Origin: Bradyrhizobium sp. WSM3983
Lineage (GTDB): Bacteria > Pseudomonadota > Alphaproteobacteria > Rhizobiales > Xanthobacteraceae
DNA: 64,000 nt
NCBI RefSeq assembly: GCF_000473045.1
Contig: NZ_AXAY01000030.1
Coordinates: 1 to 64,000, forward strand
Direction of reading: 5' to 3'
Positions 56,286 through 64,000 of this stretch are shown piece after piece. Within the stretch, counting starts at the first letter, position 1. The number at the start of each line of letters is the position of its first letter. Both the position numbers and the translations under genes were made by a program. The notes under the pieces were generated by a model, which made no database searches, was not told the origin of the DNA, and saw only the letters and a list, made by a program, of their open reading frames with translations.

Positions 56286-56740
56286 GGCCCTTCATGAACA
56301 TTGGCGCAGTTTCTTCGGGGCGATCGGCCAGCCTGAGTTTTTGTCGCAACCACGCTTTGCAAGCCAAGCTGCGGCGCTGACACATCAACGAGGCCTGCGA
56401 GGAGGTCAGCCGCATCTTTCTCACCCGGACCACCGCAGAATGGCGCGACCTCCTGGAGCGCGCTGACGTTCCGGTGATGCCGATGCATACGCTCGAAACG
56501 AACTCGAGGATCCTCACCTCAAGGTTGTCGGCCTCTTCAACACCATTGATCATCTCGTTGAAGGACGCATAAGTTGCCTTCAACCTAGACGTGACACAGC
56601 CGCAGGCTGGCGGACCGGCACCGAGCCGGGTCGCGACATCCTGCAAGGAGCCGGTTTCTCGGTCGCGGAGATTGAACGCTTAGGCCAACAAATGCTGTCC
56701 ATCTGCGGACTTCGACATAAAAGTGGCGGAACTATGATGC
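56286..56740 (+). pseudogene. C-terminal remnant of a class III CoA-transferase (CaiB/BaiF)
   Basis: Across frames the plus strand reads EHWRSFFGAIGQPEFLSQPR FA, INEACEEVSRIFLTRTTAEW RDLLERADVPVMPMHTLE, ILTSRLSASST and GRDILQGAGFSVAEIERLGQ Q. This is the order seen in CaiB/BaiF family carboxyl halves. The catalytic aspartate region is missing and at least three frameshifts occur. Confidence 0.8.
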
Positions 56741-56883
56741 ACTCACAAGTCAACGCGCCACTTGCGGCCAAGTCACGCGCATAATCAGGAAGAATGCGCA
56801 GGAATTCTGCGTGTGCGCACGGGACGAAACGACCAGAACCATCGAGGTGCTGAATTTAAATATAGGCACAATGGAGGTGACAT

Positions 56884-58047
56884 ATGGCCACGACAGTCTC
56901 AGCGATTCCTTTCACCGGCGTCCCATTCCCGCGATCGGCGTATGACCGTCGGCGGGAGAGGGTATTCGAGGCTATGGCTCGCGCGGAGCTCGATGCGCTC
57001 GTCGTGACTGCCCATGGTCATCTCAGATATCTTACCGGATATGACGGGCGAGGTGGATATTTCGCGCCCTTTCCGTTGATCCTCGTGCCGGGGCGAGCGC
57101 CGACATACGTTGTGAGGGAGTATGAGGTGCAGGCAGTTCGCGCGAACAGCTGCATTGACGAGTTCGTGCCCTATACGCAACAGTACGACTTTGCCAAGGT
57201 GTGCGCCGGCGTGCTCAAGGGGTACGGAGTTCAGCGCGGCAGGATCGGCCTTGAGCTCGGCTGTTGGAATCTCGCGCCGAACGATGTGAGCGCGCTTCAG
57301 GGCCAGCTGCCCGAGGCGAAGATGGGGGACGCGACGGGATTGGTAGCTCTAATCGCAGCTGTGAAGACGGAGCTTGAGTTGGAGGCTATGCGTGAAGCCA
57401 TGGTATTCACGGACATAGCGGTCCAAACGTTCAATTTATCCATTCGCGAAGGTGCGACTGAATTGGAGGTGTTCAAAACCATGGAGGCGCAGGTCGAAAA
57501 AGCTGGCGGTGAGATCCGGATCGCTTCCGTGACGCTCCTGTTTGGCGAAAGAACGAAGATCCCTCATGGTTTCCCGGCGCGAAATCCAATCAAGAAGAAC
57601 GAGCCTGCGTTTATGGAGCTCGGCGGCTCGAAGAATGGTTACACAGCTGGCCTAGTTCGCAGTGCGGTATTGGGGGCGCACCCCGAGGCTGAGTCCCTGC
57701 ATGCCGTGGCTGTGGAGGCGCTCGAGGCGGGGATTGCTGCGATCAAGCCGGGCGTCACGGCTGGCCAAGTAGACGCCGCGGTTCGCAGGGTCATCAATCG
57801 ATCGGGGCGACCCGAACTGTTTCGGCACCGCGCTGGTTACCAAACGGGCATTCACTGGACCGAGCGCGGAAATCTGAGCCTTGAGCCAGATTCCGCTGAC
57901 ATCCTCCAGACTGGAATGACTGTGCATCTACCCGTTATCCTGTTCGGCGAGAGCGGGTATCTCTTTGGATGCAGTGAAAACGTGGTCGTCACGGAGAAGG
58001 GTGCTCAAGCCCTCAGTCGTACACCGCATACTCTTTTCCGCGCGTGA
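56884..58047 (+). CDS. M24-family protein (creatinase/ectoine-hydrolase-like), copy 1
   Basis: A 387-residue pita-bread-fold protein of peptidase family M24. The amino-terminal domain has RRERVFEAMARAELDALVVT AHGHLRYLTGYDG, and the C-terminal domain FMELGGSKNGYTAGLVRSAV and FRHRAGYQTGIHWTERGN, ending SGYLFGCSENVVVTEKGAQA L. Of the usual DDHEE metal ligands the two aspartates are replaced (ELGGS and AGLVRS where DxG...D is normal), as in creatinase and ectoine-hydrolase-like members that cleave non-peptide C-N bonds without metal. GGAGGTGACAT immediately precedes ATG 56884. A related intact copy lies at 62232. The substrate is unknown. Confidence 0.88.
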   Translation: MATTVSAIPFTGVPFPRSAYDRRRERVFEAMARAELDALVVTAHGHLRYLTGYDGRGGYFAPFPLILVPGRAPTYVVREYEVQAVRANSCIDEFVPYTQQYDFAKVCAGVLKGYGVQRGRIGLELGCWNLAPNDVSALQGQLPEAKMGDATGLVALIAAVKTELELEAMREAMVFTDIAVQTFNLSIREGATELEVFKTMEAQVEKAGGEIRIASVTLLFGERTKIPHGFPARNPIKKNEPAFMELGGSKNGYTAGLVRSAVLGAHPEAESLHAVAVEALEAGIAAIKPGVTAGQVDAAVRRVINRSGRPELFRHRAGYQTGIHWTERGNLSLEPDSADILQTGMTVHLPVILFGESGYLFGCSENVVVTEKGAQALSRTPHTLFRA

Positions 58048-58089
58048 CTCTCTGGCCAGCCCGCTACACACACACACTTGGTTGATACG

Positions 58090-58500
58090 GCAGCAAAATC
58101 TTGTCCGCCGCTCGCGTTAGCCAGCCGCTTATGCAGGTGAGCGCACTGTGGTTCAATCGCCCCATCGGCAAGAACCAGGCGATCCAGCATTCGCTGGCGG
58201 TGAACTGGATGGGGCTCGAGGCGGCGACCCTCATCGTACGCAAGGCGGCTTGACTCTACGACGGCAAGAAGCGCTGCGCCGCCCCCGCCAATGCGGCCAA
58301 CTGTCTCACTGCGGACGCGGGCTGCCACGCATGCGAACGCGCCGTTCTCATCCACGGCGGCTTCGGCTACGCGAAGCAATATTACGTCGAATACTGCCTG
58401 CCTGCGTGAGTCGCTGATCCCGGGCGTCGCCCTCATCAGCTGCGAGCTGATCCCGTGCCACATCGCCGAGCGCACGCTCGGCCTGCCCAAGTGCTGGTGA
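58090..58500 (+). pseudogene. C-terminal remnant of an acyl-CoA dehydrogenase
   Basis: Reads FNRPIGKNQAIQHSLAVNWM GLEAATLIVRKAA, a stop, LYDGKKRCAAPANAANCLTA, ACERAVLIHGGFGYAKQYYV EYCLPA and, shifted, CHIAERTLGLPK. This is the FAD-binding carboxyl domain of acyl-CoA dehydrogenases with conserved HGGFGYAK. A stop and two shifts destroy it. Followed directly by the lyase remnant. Confidence 0.85.
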
Positions 58501-58504
58501 ACCC

Positions 58505-59342
58505 GATTTGTTGCGATCCTTCCTGCTGTCGCCCGCTGCCCGCCGCGACCTGCTGGCAAAGTTCCCGCGTTTCGGCGTCGACTACTGCGTAGTCGACTTG
58601 GAAGACGGCAGGAGGCGTCCGCCCGCTCCACACTGGCGCAGGCGGTGCGAACCGTGCGTGAAGGTGGATATTGGGGCGGGCTGACCGTGCGGTCAACGAA
58701 CCCAACTCGCCACACATCTCGAGGACCTGGCGGCAGCCTTGGCCTAAGACATCGATGGCGTGGTGATCCCGAAGGGGGAGGAACCCGCGCAGCTGTCGCC
58801 GGTCTACCACCAGATTGCCAGGATCGCCGCCGGAGATAGGAACGCGCGGGCTAGGTTCATCATCGCCGGCATCGAGAGCGTGCGTGGTGTGCAGTCGGTG
58901 ACGCAGCTCTGCCGGACCGAACTTGGCGTACGTGCCGTCTATCTCGGCGCGGAGGACTATGCCGCCGCGATCGCCGGTCGCCGCACGGCGGGAGGCCGGG
59001 AGGTGTTCGTTGCCCGATGCATAGTGGTGATCGCGGCCAAGGGGTCGGACTCGACGCCATCGAGCACGCGGTGATCGACATCCGGGACGACGTGCTCTAT
59101 TTCGCGGACGCGACCGAGGCGCGGGAGCTGGGTCCACGGCAAGTGCTGCGTGACGCCTCGGCAGGTGAAACTCGCACAAGGTGTTTCTGCCCACCGAACA
59201 GGAGCGCGACTTCCCCCGCCGGCTGCTTGCCAAGTACAACCGCGCGCTGCGACCTTACGTCGGCGTGATTGAGTTTCGAAGGGCAAGATGGTCTCGATGG
59301 CCCCTTGCCCAAGCGCGCCCAGGCGGTGCTGACCGGGAGACG
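58505..59342 (+). pseudogene. Decayed CitE/HpcH-type CoA-ester lyase
   Basis: Pieces read LRSFLLSPAARRDLLAKFPR FGVDYCVVDLEDG, FIIAGIESVRGVQSVTQLCR TELGVRAVYLGAEDYAAAIA, HAVIDIRDDVLYFADA and a tail GPLPKRAQAVLTG. These match HpcH/HpaI aldolase-fold CitE-like lyases in order, including the VDLEDG metal/substrate motif. About five frameshifts separate them. Confidence 0.82.
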
Positions 59343-59349
59343 CTCCGTT

Positions 59350-60523
59350 ACGAGCCACCATTCGTGCATCGAGGGATTCGAGTTCGCTCACTACGTGCGC
59401 CCCGTGATCCGCCGTTGTCATGGGCCAAGCTGTAGGCGAGCCGACCTCGCTCTCGCGCGCACTCGTGGACCAGAGGGCCACCCTCAGCGGCAGCAGCATC
59501 TTCCTGGGTTCTGCATTGTCCAGCAACTTCCAGCCGCTCCATGGCGACCACCTGCGCCTCCGCGGTTTCCGTGCCATCGGCACGGTGCGCAAGCTCGTGA
59601 GCGAAGGGCTGCTCGATCCGACTCCCTTCCATGTCTCCACCATCGCTCCCGCGATCGGGCAGGGCGGGATTGCCTGCGACGTGGCCCGGATCCATGTGAA
59701 CCGCGCCAACGAGCGCGGCTAGCACAGTTTCGGCTGATCTCGGACTACGTACGTGCAGCAGTTGCGCGTGCCTCGGCAGTGATCGCCGAAGTCAACGAGC
59801 AGGTCCCATGGACAGTCTGTGAGGCGCCGCTGCGCACCGAGGAGATAGATGTTTGCGGGCACATCGACTGCGCGCTGACCGAGGGTCGCCGACGCCCTTC
59901 GGCGAGCGCCAGCGGCAGAGCACTGAGCTTGTGGCCGCGGGAGTTCCGGAACGCGCGAGCAAGTTGGCATCGGCGCGACACCCGAGGCGATCGTCGCGGG
60001 CCTGGCCGGACACCGCGATCTTGGCATTCACCCCGGGGTGATCGGCGACTCGGTGGCCGTTCTGATGGAGCGCGGCATCGTCACGAACGCCTGCAAGGGG
60101 GCATCGACGAGGGCGTCACGCTCACCGGCAGCCTGATCGGCACCTCTTTACCGCTTCGCCGACCAACGAGGCGCTGCAACTGCGCTCCTCGAGCTAGCTG
60201 CAGCGGCTGGTGTCCATCAATTCGGCGCTGGAGGTGGACCTCACCAAGTGAACGCCGAGGCGATCGGGACCGACAATTTACGTACCATTGGTGGCGAGGT
60301 CGATTTCGTCCGAGCGCCCGCGCAATCGCAGGACGGCCCGTCCGTGATCGCGCTGCCTGCTGTGGGCAAGCGCGGGGAGGCGAAAATCGTGACTTCCTTG
60401 TCGGGGCCGGTCCGCCCGCAGCGCTTGTGTGCGGCAGCGGGTACGCGCCGGTTCGCATCGCGGCACCGGAATATCGGGACGCGCTACTCGCTGCGGCGCG
60501 CCGCCCAATGGAAGGAGATCTGA
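59350..60523 (+). pseudogene. Decayed acetyl-CoA hydrolase/CoA-transferase
   Basis: Successive frames give EFAHYVRP, MGQAVGEPTSLSRALVDQRA TLSG, SSNFQPLHGDHLRLRGFRAI GTVRKLVSEGLLD, LISDYVRAAVARASAVIAEV NEQVPWTVCEAPL, DEGVTLTGSLIGTSL, LVSINSALEVDLTK and GGEVDFVRAPAQSQDGPSVI ALPAVGKRG. This is the acetyl-CoA hydrolase/4-hydroxybutyrate CoA-transferase family in order to a TGA at 60521. Numerous indels. The catalytic glutamate segment (expected as NSALEVDLTG) is still readable. Confidence 0.82.
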
Positions 60524-60526
60524 GCG

Positions 60527-61120
60527 ATGTCTGAAGACGTGTTGTTCAAGGTGAAGGGGCCGGTCGCCCTGATCACCCTCAATCGTCCGGCGCAGCTCAA
60601 CGCCATCAACTCCGGCATCCGCAGCGGCCTGACACACGCATGGAAGTGGTCGAGCAAGACGAGGCGCCCAAGGTGGCGATCCTCACCGGCAGCAGCGAGA
60701 AGGTGATTTGCGCCGGCATGGACCTGAAGCAGGCGGCCACCTCGCGCCTGCTGAAGACCCCGCCACGCGACTTCTTCCCGGTGCTGGGCGACAACGTGCA
60801 CGCTTCCACGCCCATTATCGCCGCCGTCAACGGTGTGGCGTTACGCCGGTGGCTGGCTTTTCGCGCAGATGTGTGGCATTTGCGTCGCCAGCGACAACGC
60901 TTCGTTCGGCATCACCGAGGCCAAGGTCGGCCGCGGCATGGCTTGGCCGACCCCACTGATCCATATGCCGCCAAGCGCATCGTGATCGAAAGCTCATCGG
61001 CTCACCTCTGAGTGCGCAACGGGCGCTCGAGCTTGGGTTCGTCAATGCCGTGGCGCCGCAGCAGGAACTGCGGGCTGCGGAACCGCGTGCATTCGCGGAA
61101 AAGCGGCCGGCGGAATGACA
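60527..61120 (+). pseudogene. Decayed enoyl-CoA hydratase/isomerase
   Basis: ATG 60527 with GGAAGGAG upstream opens MSEDVLFKVKGPVALITLNR PAQLNAINSGIRSGL, shifts to APKVAILTGSSEKVICAGMD LKQAA and NVHASTPIIAAVNGVA, shifts again to ASDNASFGITEAKVGRGMAW, then to RALELGFVNAVAPQQELRAA. This is the crotonase fold with both oxyanion regions, in four frames, and the end is lost. It was translationally close to the CoA-transferase gene (3 bases between stop and start). Confidence 0.85.
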
Positions 61121-61550
61121 GGGCCGCTGATGGATATCAGCTCACGAAGAAACACGTACGCGTACGTGCCATAGCGCGGGCCTGGCCCCCAGCCGATGCT
61201 GATCCGGCTCGTAGTACCTGCGGCAAAAGGGGTAACTGCACTTCCACCCGTAGACGGTGCATTGGAACACAATAGTCGCTTGGAGATCAACCAGCTGCAT
61301 CGATCAGCGATCGAGGCGCTGGCGTGGAAACTATTGCGCCCTCGAAGCCCTCCCGATGGCTTCCGTTCCGAGCGCGCCTGCGCTTGCTCGATGCCCATTG
61401 TCATGCCGGGTGCAGCATGGCGCGAATGTTTAGTTCCCGTATGGCCCCTCGCTGCTTCTGTCGAACAGCGCCACTTCAGAGGGCCGCAGAAGCGCACGGA
61501 TTTATTTGCCTTAGCCTTCCTTTGAAGGAGCATCTATCGCTAGTCGGCGG
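61121..61550. other. Convergent junction, no gene recognised
   Basis: Lies between the enoyl-CoA hydratase remnant (plus) and the thiolase remnant (minus). Overlapping frames on both strands are unassignable; contains the dyad ACGTACGCGTACGT near 61154. Confidence 0.45.
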
Positions 61551-62050
61551 CTTCGTCCGCCGCGTGTCATGGCGAGCGCATCGGACTGGTCGCCATGACA
61601 CTGGAAATAGCTGGCCGCGATCTTGCCGAAGGCGCCCTGCGAACCACCGTCCTCCGGCTGAAAGCTTGCGCAGGTTCTTGCCGATCTCCGGCCCCCGCGT
61701 CTTTGTAATCTGCTCGACGCCCACCACGAGCACGACCTTGGCCTGCCGCCAAGAGGATCGCACGAACGCCCTGATGGGACGGCGGCCGAGCTGGTGGCGC
61801 AGGCATTCTCAACCCGCGTCGCCCGCTTGAAGCGCAGCGCTGGGTCAGCCTGCAGCACCAGCAAGGCGGTAAAATCCTGCGCCGAGAAGCTCGCGTTGAA
61901 ATGGCCGATCACGATCTCATGGACTTGGTCGGCGGTGACATCGGCATCGACCAGGGCATCGGTCGCGACACGAACGATGAGACTCTCAATCGTGTCGGCA
62001 TCCTGCTTGCCGAATGGCGTATCGGCCCAGCCGACGATCGCAGCGCTCAT
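61551..62050 (-). pseudogene. Amino-terminal part of a thiolase (SCP-x/acetyl-CoA acetyltransferase type)
   Basis: From ATG 62050 the minus strand reads MSAAIVGWADTPFGKQDADT, DALVDADVTADQVHEIVIGH, DFTALLVLQADPALRFKRAT and RVENACATSSAAV, which includes the active-site cysteine. A frameshift near 61795 leads to RAKVVLVVGVEQITKTRGPE IGKN and then GGSQGAFGKIAASYFQCHGD QSDALAM. The carboxyl half with the second cysteine is absent. GGAGGTTCC lies just upstream of the ATG. Confidence 0.83.
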
Positions 62051-62231
62051 AAGGAACCTCCTTATCGATGACCCATCATGTTAGGCGCGCCAAGCCACGC
62101 TAATGGCGAGCGTCCAACCATTTCGGCCGGAGATGCGACGATTTGCCTGGTCGCTGCATCGGCTGGCAAGCTCAACATCATCGTTCGCAGCCAGGCCAAC
62201 AGACCAGCATCGCCCGCACTCTCGACATGAG

Positions 62232-63407
62232 CTATTTGACGAATAGCCGTCGAGGCGTGGACGTGAGAGCCTCGTGCCCATTGTCGGTAACGGCGAATGA
62301 CTGGGTTATCGCGATACCGACATTATCGAGCCATAGCCCCGGCATCATGTGGAACACCATTCGGGGCGCCAAGACCGTCTCGTCACCGCGTCGGAGACTA
62401 GCGGTTCGCTCTCCGACGGCAGGGGGGAAGCCAGCGCCGATAGAATAGCCAAGCCTCGCTTCCTTCTCAAAGCCATGACGGGCCAACGTTTCACGGAAGG
62501 TGGCTTCGACGTCCGAGCACGTGCGACCTGGCTGCACGGTTTGAAGGCCCGCGTTAAGGGCCTCGACCACAAATTTCGCAAGGTCGTGATAAGCTGGCGC
62601 GATCCTACCGACAGCGATGGAGCGGCTCAGGTTGACTTGATACCGATGCCGGTTGCCAAACAGCTCTAGGTTGACGATGGTCGCTCCAGGGAGCCGGTTG
62701 TCTGTCCATTCGGCGTGAGGGGCAATTTGCCGTTCACCCACGCAAAGGAAAGGAGGCGTGCAGGCGTAGCCGCCGCCATACTCCGGGGTGCCTGTCATCT
62801 GCGCGTGGTATATCACCGCCGCGATGTCACATTCGCGAACTCCCGGTTCGATCACTTCGACGGCCTTCCGCATCATGGAATCCGCGATTTCTCCGGCCTC
62901 GCGCATAATCGCAATCTCGGCCGGACTTTTGACAATGCGGATCCAATTCACTAGCACGTCAGCATCGACAAAGGTGGCGTGAGGAAGTGCGCGAGTCAGG
63001 TCAGCGTGAGCTTTCGCCGAATAGTAATAAGCGCCCATCTCGACCCCAAGCCGGGCCCTCTCGCCCCCGAATTCTTTGACGATGTCCGCCATGAAATCAT
63101 AAGGCGACAACGCAGAGTGAACATACTTGTCGGCGTACGCTCTAATGTTGTCTTCCATCAAGTAAGTCGTCATCACCGCTGAAACGCGGTCCATGAATCT
63201 TCCTATCCAGATTGGTTCAGGAAGGTCGAGGCCCACCATAACCATCTGAGGGGCATAAAATGAATAAGCATTATACCCCGTTAGGTAATTGTGGTTCGCT
63301 GGCTCGGAAAGGAGCAAAAAATCAATGCCTCTTTTCGACATTTCCTTTTTTACATTATCGAGGCGTCCGACAAACTCGGCGCGCTCGAATTGTGTTTCTC
63401 TCTTCAT
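62232..63407 (-). CDS. M24-family protein (creatinase/ectoine-hydrolase-like), copy 2
   Basis: A 391-residue M24-fold protein. The amino-terminal domain reads RLDNVKKEMSKRGIDFLLLS EPANHNYLTGYNAYSFYAPQ, very close to the DoeA-type pattern with YLTGYxxxSFY. The C-terminal domain has YACTPPFLCVGERQIAPHAE W, VNLELFGNRHRYQVNLSRSI, GYSIGAGFPPAVGERTASLR and MVFHMMPGLWLDNVGIAITQ. The two aspartate metal ligands are replaced (NLELFG, NLSRS), as in metal-independent creatinase-like enzymes. ATG 63407 has GGAG 9 bases upstream. It is intact between decayed thiolase and mutase genes. Ectoine hydrolase, creatinase or a related hydrolase of a plant compound are all possible. Confidence 0.88.
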   Translation of the reverse strand: MKRETQFERAEFVGRLDNVKKEMSKRGIDFLLLSEPANHNYLTGYNAYSFYAPQMVMVGLDLPEPIWIGRFMDRVSAVMTTYLMEDNIRAYADKYVHSALSPYDFMADIVKEFGGERARLGVEMGAYYYSAKAHADLTRALPHATFVDADVLVNWIRIVKSPAEIAIMREAGEIADSMMRKAVEVIEPGVRECDIAAVIYHAQMTGTPEYGGGYACTPPFLCVGERQIAPHAEWTDNRLPGATIVNLELFGNRHRYQVNLSRSIAVGRIAPAYHDLAKFVVEALNAGLQTVQPGRTCSDVEATFRETLARHGFEKEARLGYSIGAGFPPAVGERTASLRRGDETVLAPRMVFHMMPGLWLDNVGIAITQSFAVTDNGHEALTSTPRRLFVK

Positions 63408-63659
63408 CAAAGTCTGCTCCAGGCCTTGCTAAATGGGGCGCCGCCCAAGTATCGGCGTCATTTTTGCCGTCCATCAATACGGGTTCAACGGCGTTCAATC
63501 GTAGGATCGGATGTCGCGGTATTTCTGCTGATGTGAGCGCCAAATCGCGGAAATGCTGCCAACTGATCGTCCCATTTGCATACAGTCGCCGACTTGCCCC
63601 TCATAAGGATGGCCGCGATCTCCGAGCAACGCGAGTCGCCGCCGGCTGGTCAGGACTGC

Positions 63660-64000
63660 CGCCAGCTGACAGCCATCGATGTCGCCTTTTCCTGCGTCGC
63701 TCCAGCCTACTGTATGTGATAGCCGAGATCGAGATCGAGAACTTCGGCATGTTCGCCGAGGTGAGGGCGAGGATGTCGCCGATGATCCGCATCGATGGGC
63801 TGGGCGATAGATATAGGTGTTGCGGACCATGAACTCCTTAAGGATGTCGTTCTGGATGGTCCCTGAGAGGTTGGGCTGCGGTACGCCCTATTTCTCGCCG
63901 CGACGATGTAGAGCGCGAGCACCGGTAGGAAGAAGGGCACCGTTCATCGTCATCGACACGCTCATCTGGTCGAGCGGGAGGCGCGAGAACAGCGAGCGCA
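63660..64000 (-). pseudogene. Decayed methylmalonyl-CoA mutase fragment (runs off the window)
   Basis: The minus strand reads RSLFSRLPLDQMSVSMTMN, then, after a shift, LPVLALYIVAAR, then NLSGTIQNDILKEFMVRNTY IY, MRIIGDILALTSANMPKFSI SISAIT. These match the catalytic domain of methylmalonyl-CoA mutase, but three shifts occur within 300 bases. The 5' part lies beyond position 64000. Confidence 0.83.

Noticed and set aside
58072..58082. Short CA dinucleotide run after the first M24 gene as a regulatory or phase-variable repeat
   Set aside because: Only about five units, outside any gene and with no promoter nearby.
61154..61167. Palindrome ACGTACGCGTACGT as an operator
   Set aside because: It lies in debris between two pseudogenes with no gene for it to regulate.
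1..64000. CRISPR array, tRNA or rRNA genes
   Set aside because: No regularly spaced direct repeats and no recognisable tRNA or rRNA sequence were seen on either strand.

Overview
The window looks like a piece of a Bradyrhizobium-type symbiosis island from a high-GC alphaproteobacterial nodule symbiont. The evidence is nifV, nifW and fixBCX, NifA/sigma54-type promoters, a rhizobial porin, and a very high load of insertion-sequence remnants and frameshifted genes. All identifications come from reading the sequence and recalling protein families; no database search was run.

Layout. (1) 0-7 kb: nifV, nifW, a decayed fixA, intact fixB-fixC-fixX, then on the minus strand a decayed ahpD and an intact ahpC peroxiredoxin with a textbook NifA/sigma54 promoter. 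(2) 7-16 kb: mostly non-coding debris, with a small cold-shock gene, a decayed molybdate transport operon (modB, modC, perhaps modA), a bioA tail, a perfect but apparently orphan NifA/sigma54 promoter, a small ACT-domain gene and an IS5 remnant. (3) 16-30 kb: an intact two-gene acyl-CoA carboxylase, an intact IS630, a broken MFS transporter, an Lrp/AsnC regulator divergent from a semialdehyde dehydrogenase and class III aminotransferase pair (GABA-shunt-like), an alpha/beta-hydrolase-like protein without recognisable catalytic residues, an IS5 remnant and a MarR regulator. (4) 30-41 kb: an intact porin, IS21/IS3/IS630/IS5 wreckage, an amidase, a second porin fragment and a decayed polysaccharide deacetylase. 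(5) 41-53 kb: an intact five-gene peptide ABC importer, then on the minus strand a divergent D-Ala-D-Ala-ligase paralogue and a diaminobutyrate-type aminotransferase separated by an IS701 remnant, then IS4/Tn5-like and IS5 debris. (6) 53-64 kb: a broken MFS transporter, an intact LeuD-LeuC-like fusion hydratase, two intact M24 (creatinase/ectoine-hydrolase-like) proteins, and between them a wrecked acyl-CoA catabolic set (CoA-transferase III, acyl-CoA dehydrogenase, CitE-like lyase, acetyl-CoA hydrolase family, enoyl-CoA hydratase, thiolase, methylmalonyl-CoA mutase).

How the genes fit together. The nif/fix block supplies the homocitrate for FeMo-cofactor (NifV), nitrogenase protection (NifW) and the FixBCX part of the electron-bifurcating flavoprotein; the missing FixA must come from another locus. 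AhpC would detoxify peroxide under the same NifA control. The remaining intact genes import and transform small nitrogenous compounds (peptide importer, amidase, aminotransferases, dehydrogenase, M24 proteins, ATP-grasp ligase), which fits plant-derived amino compounds as substrates, but that is inference. The least explained intact unit is the diaminobutyrate-type aminotransferase plus the divergent ATP-grasp ligase at 47.8-50.5 kb.
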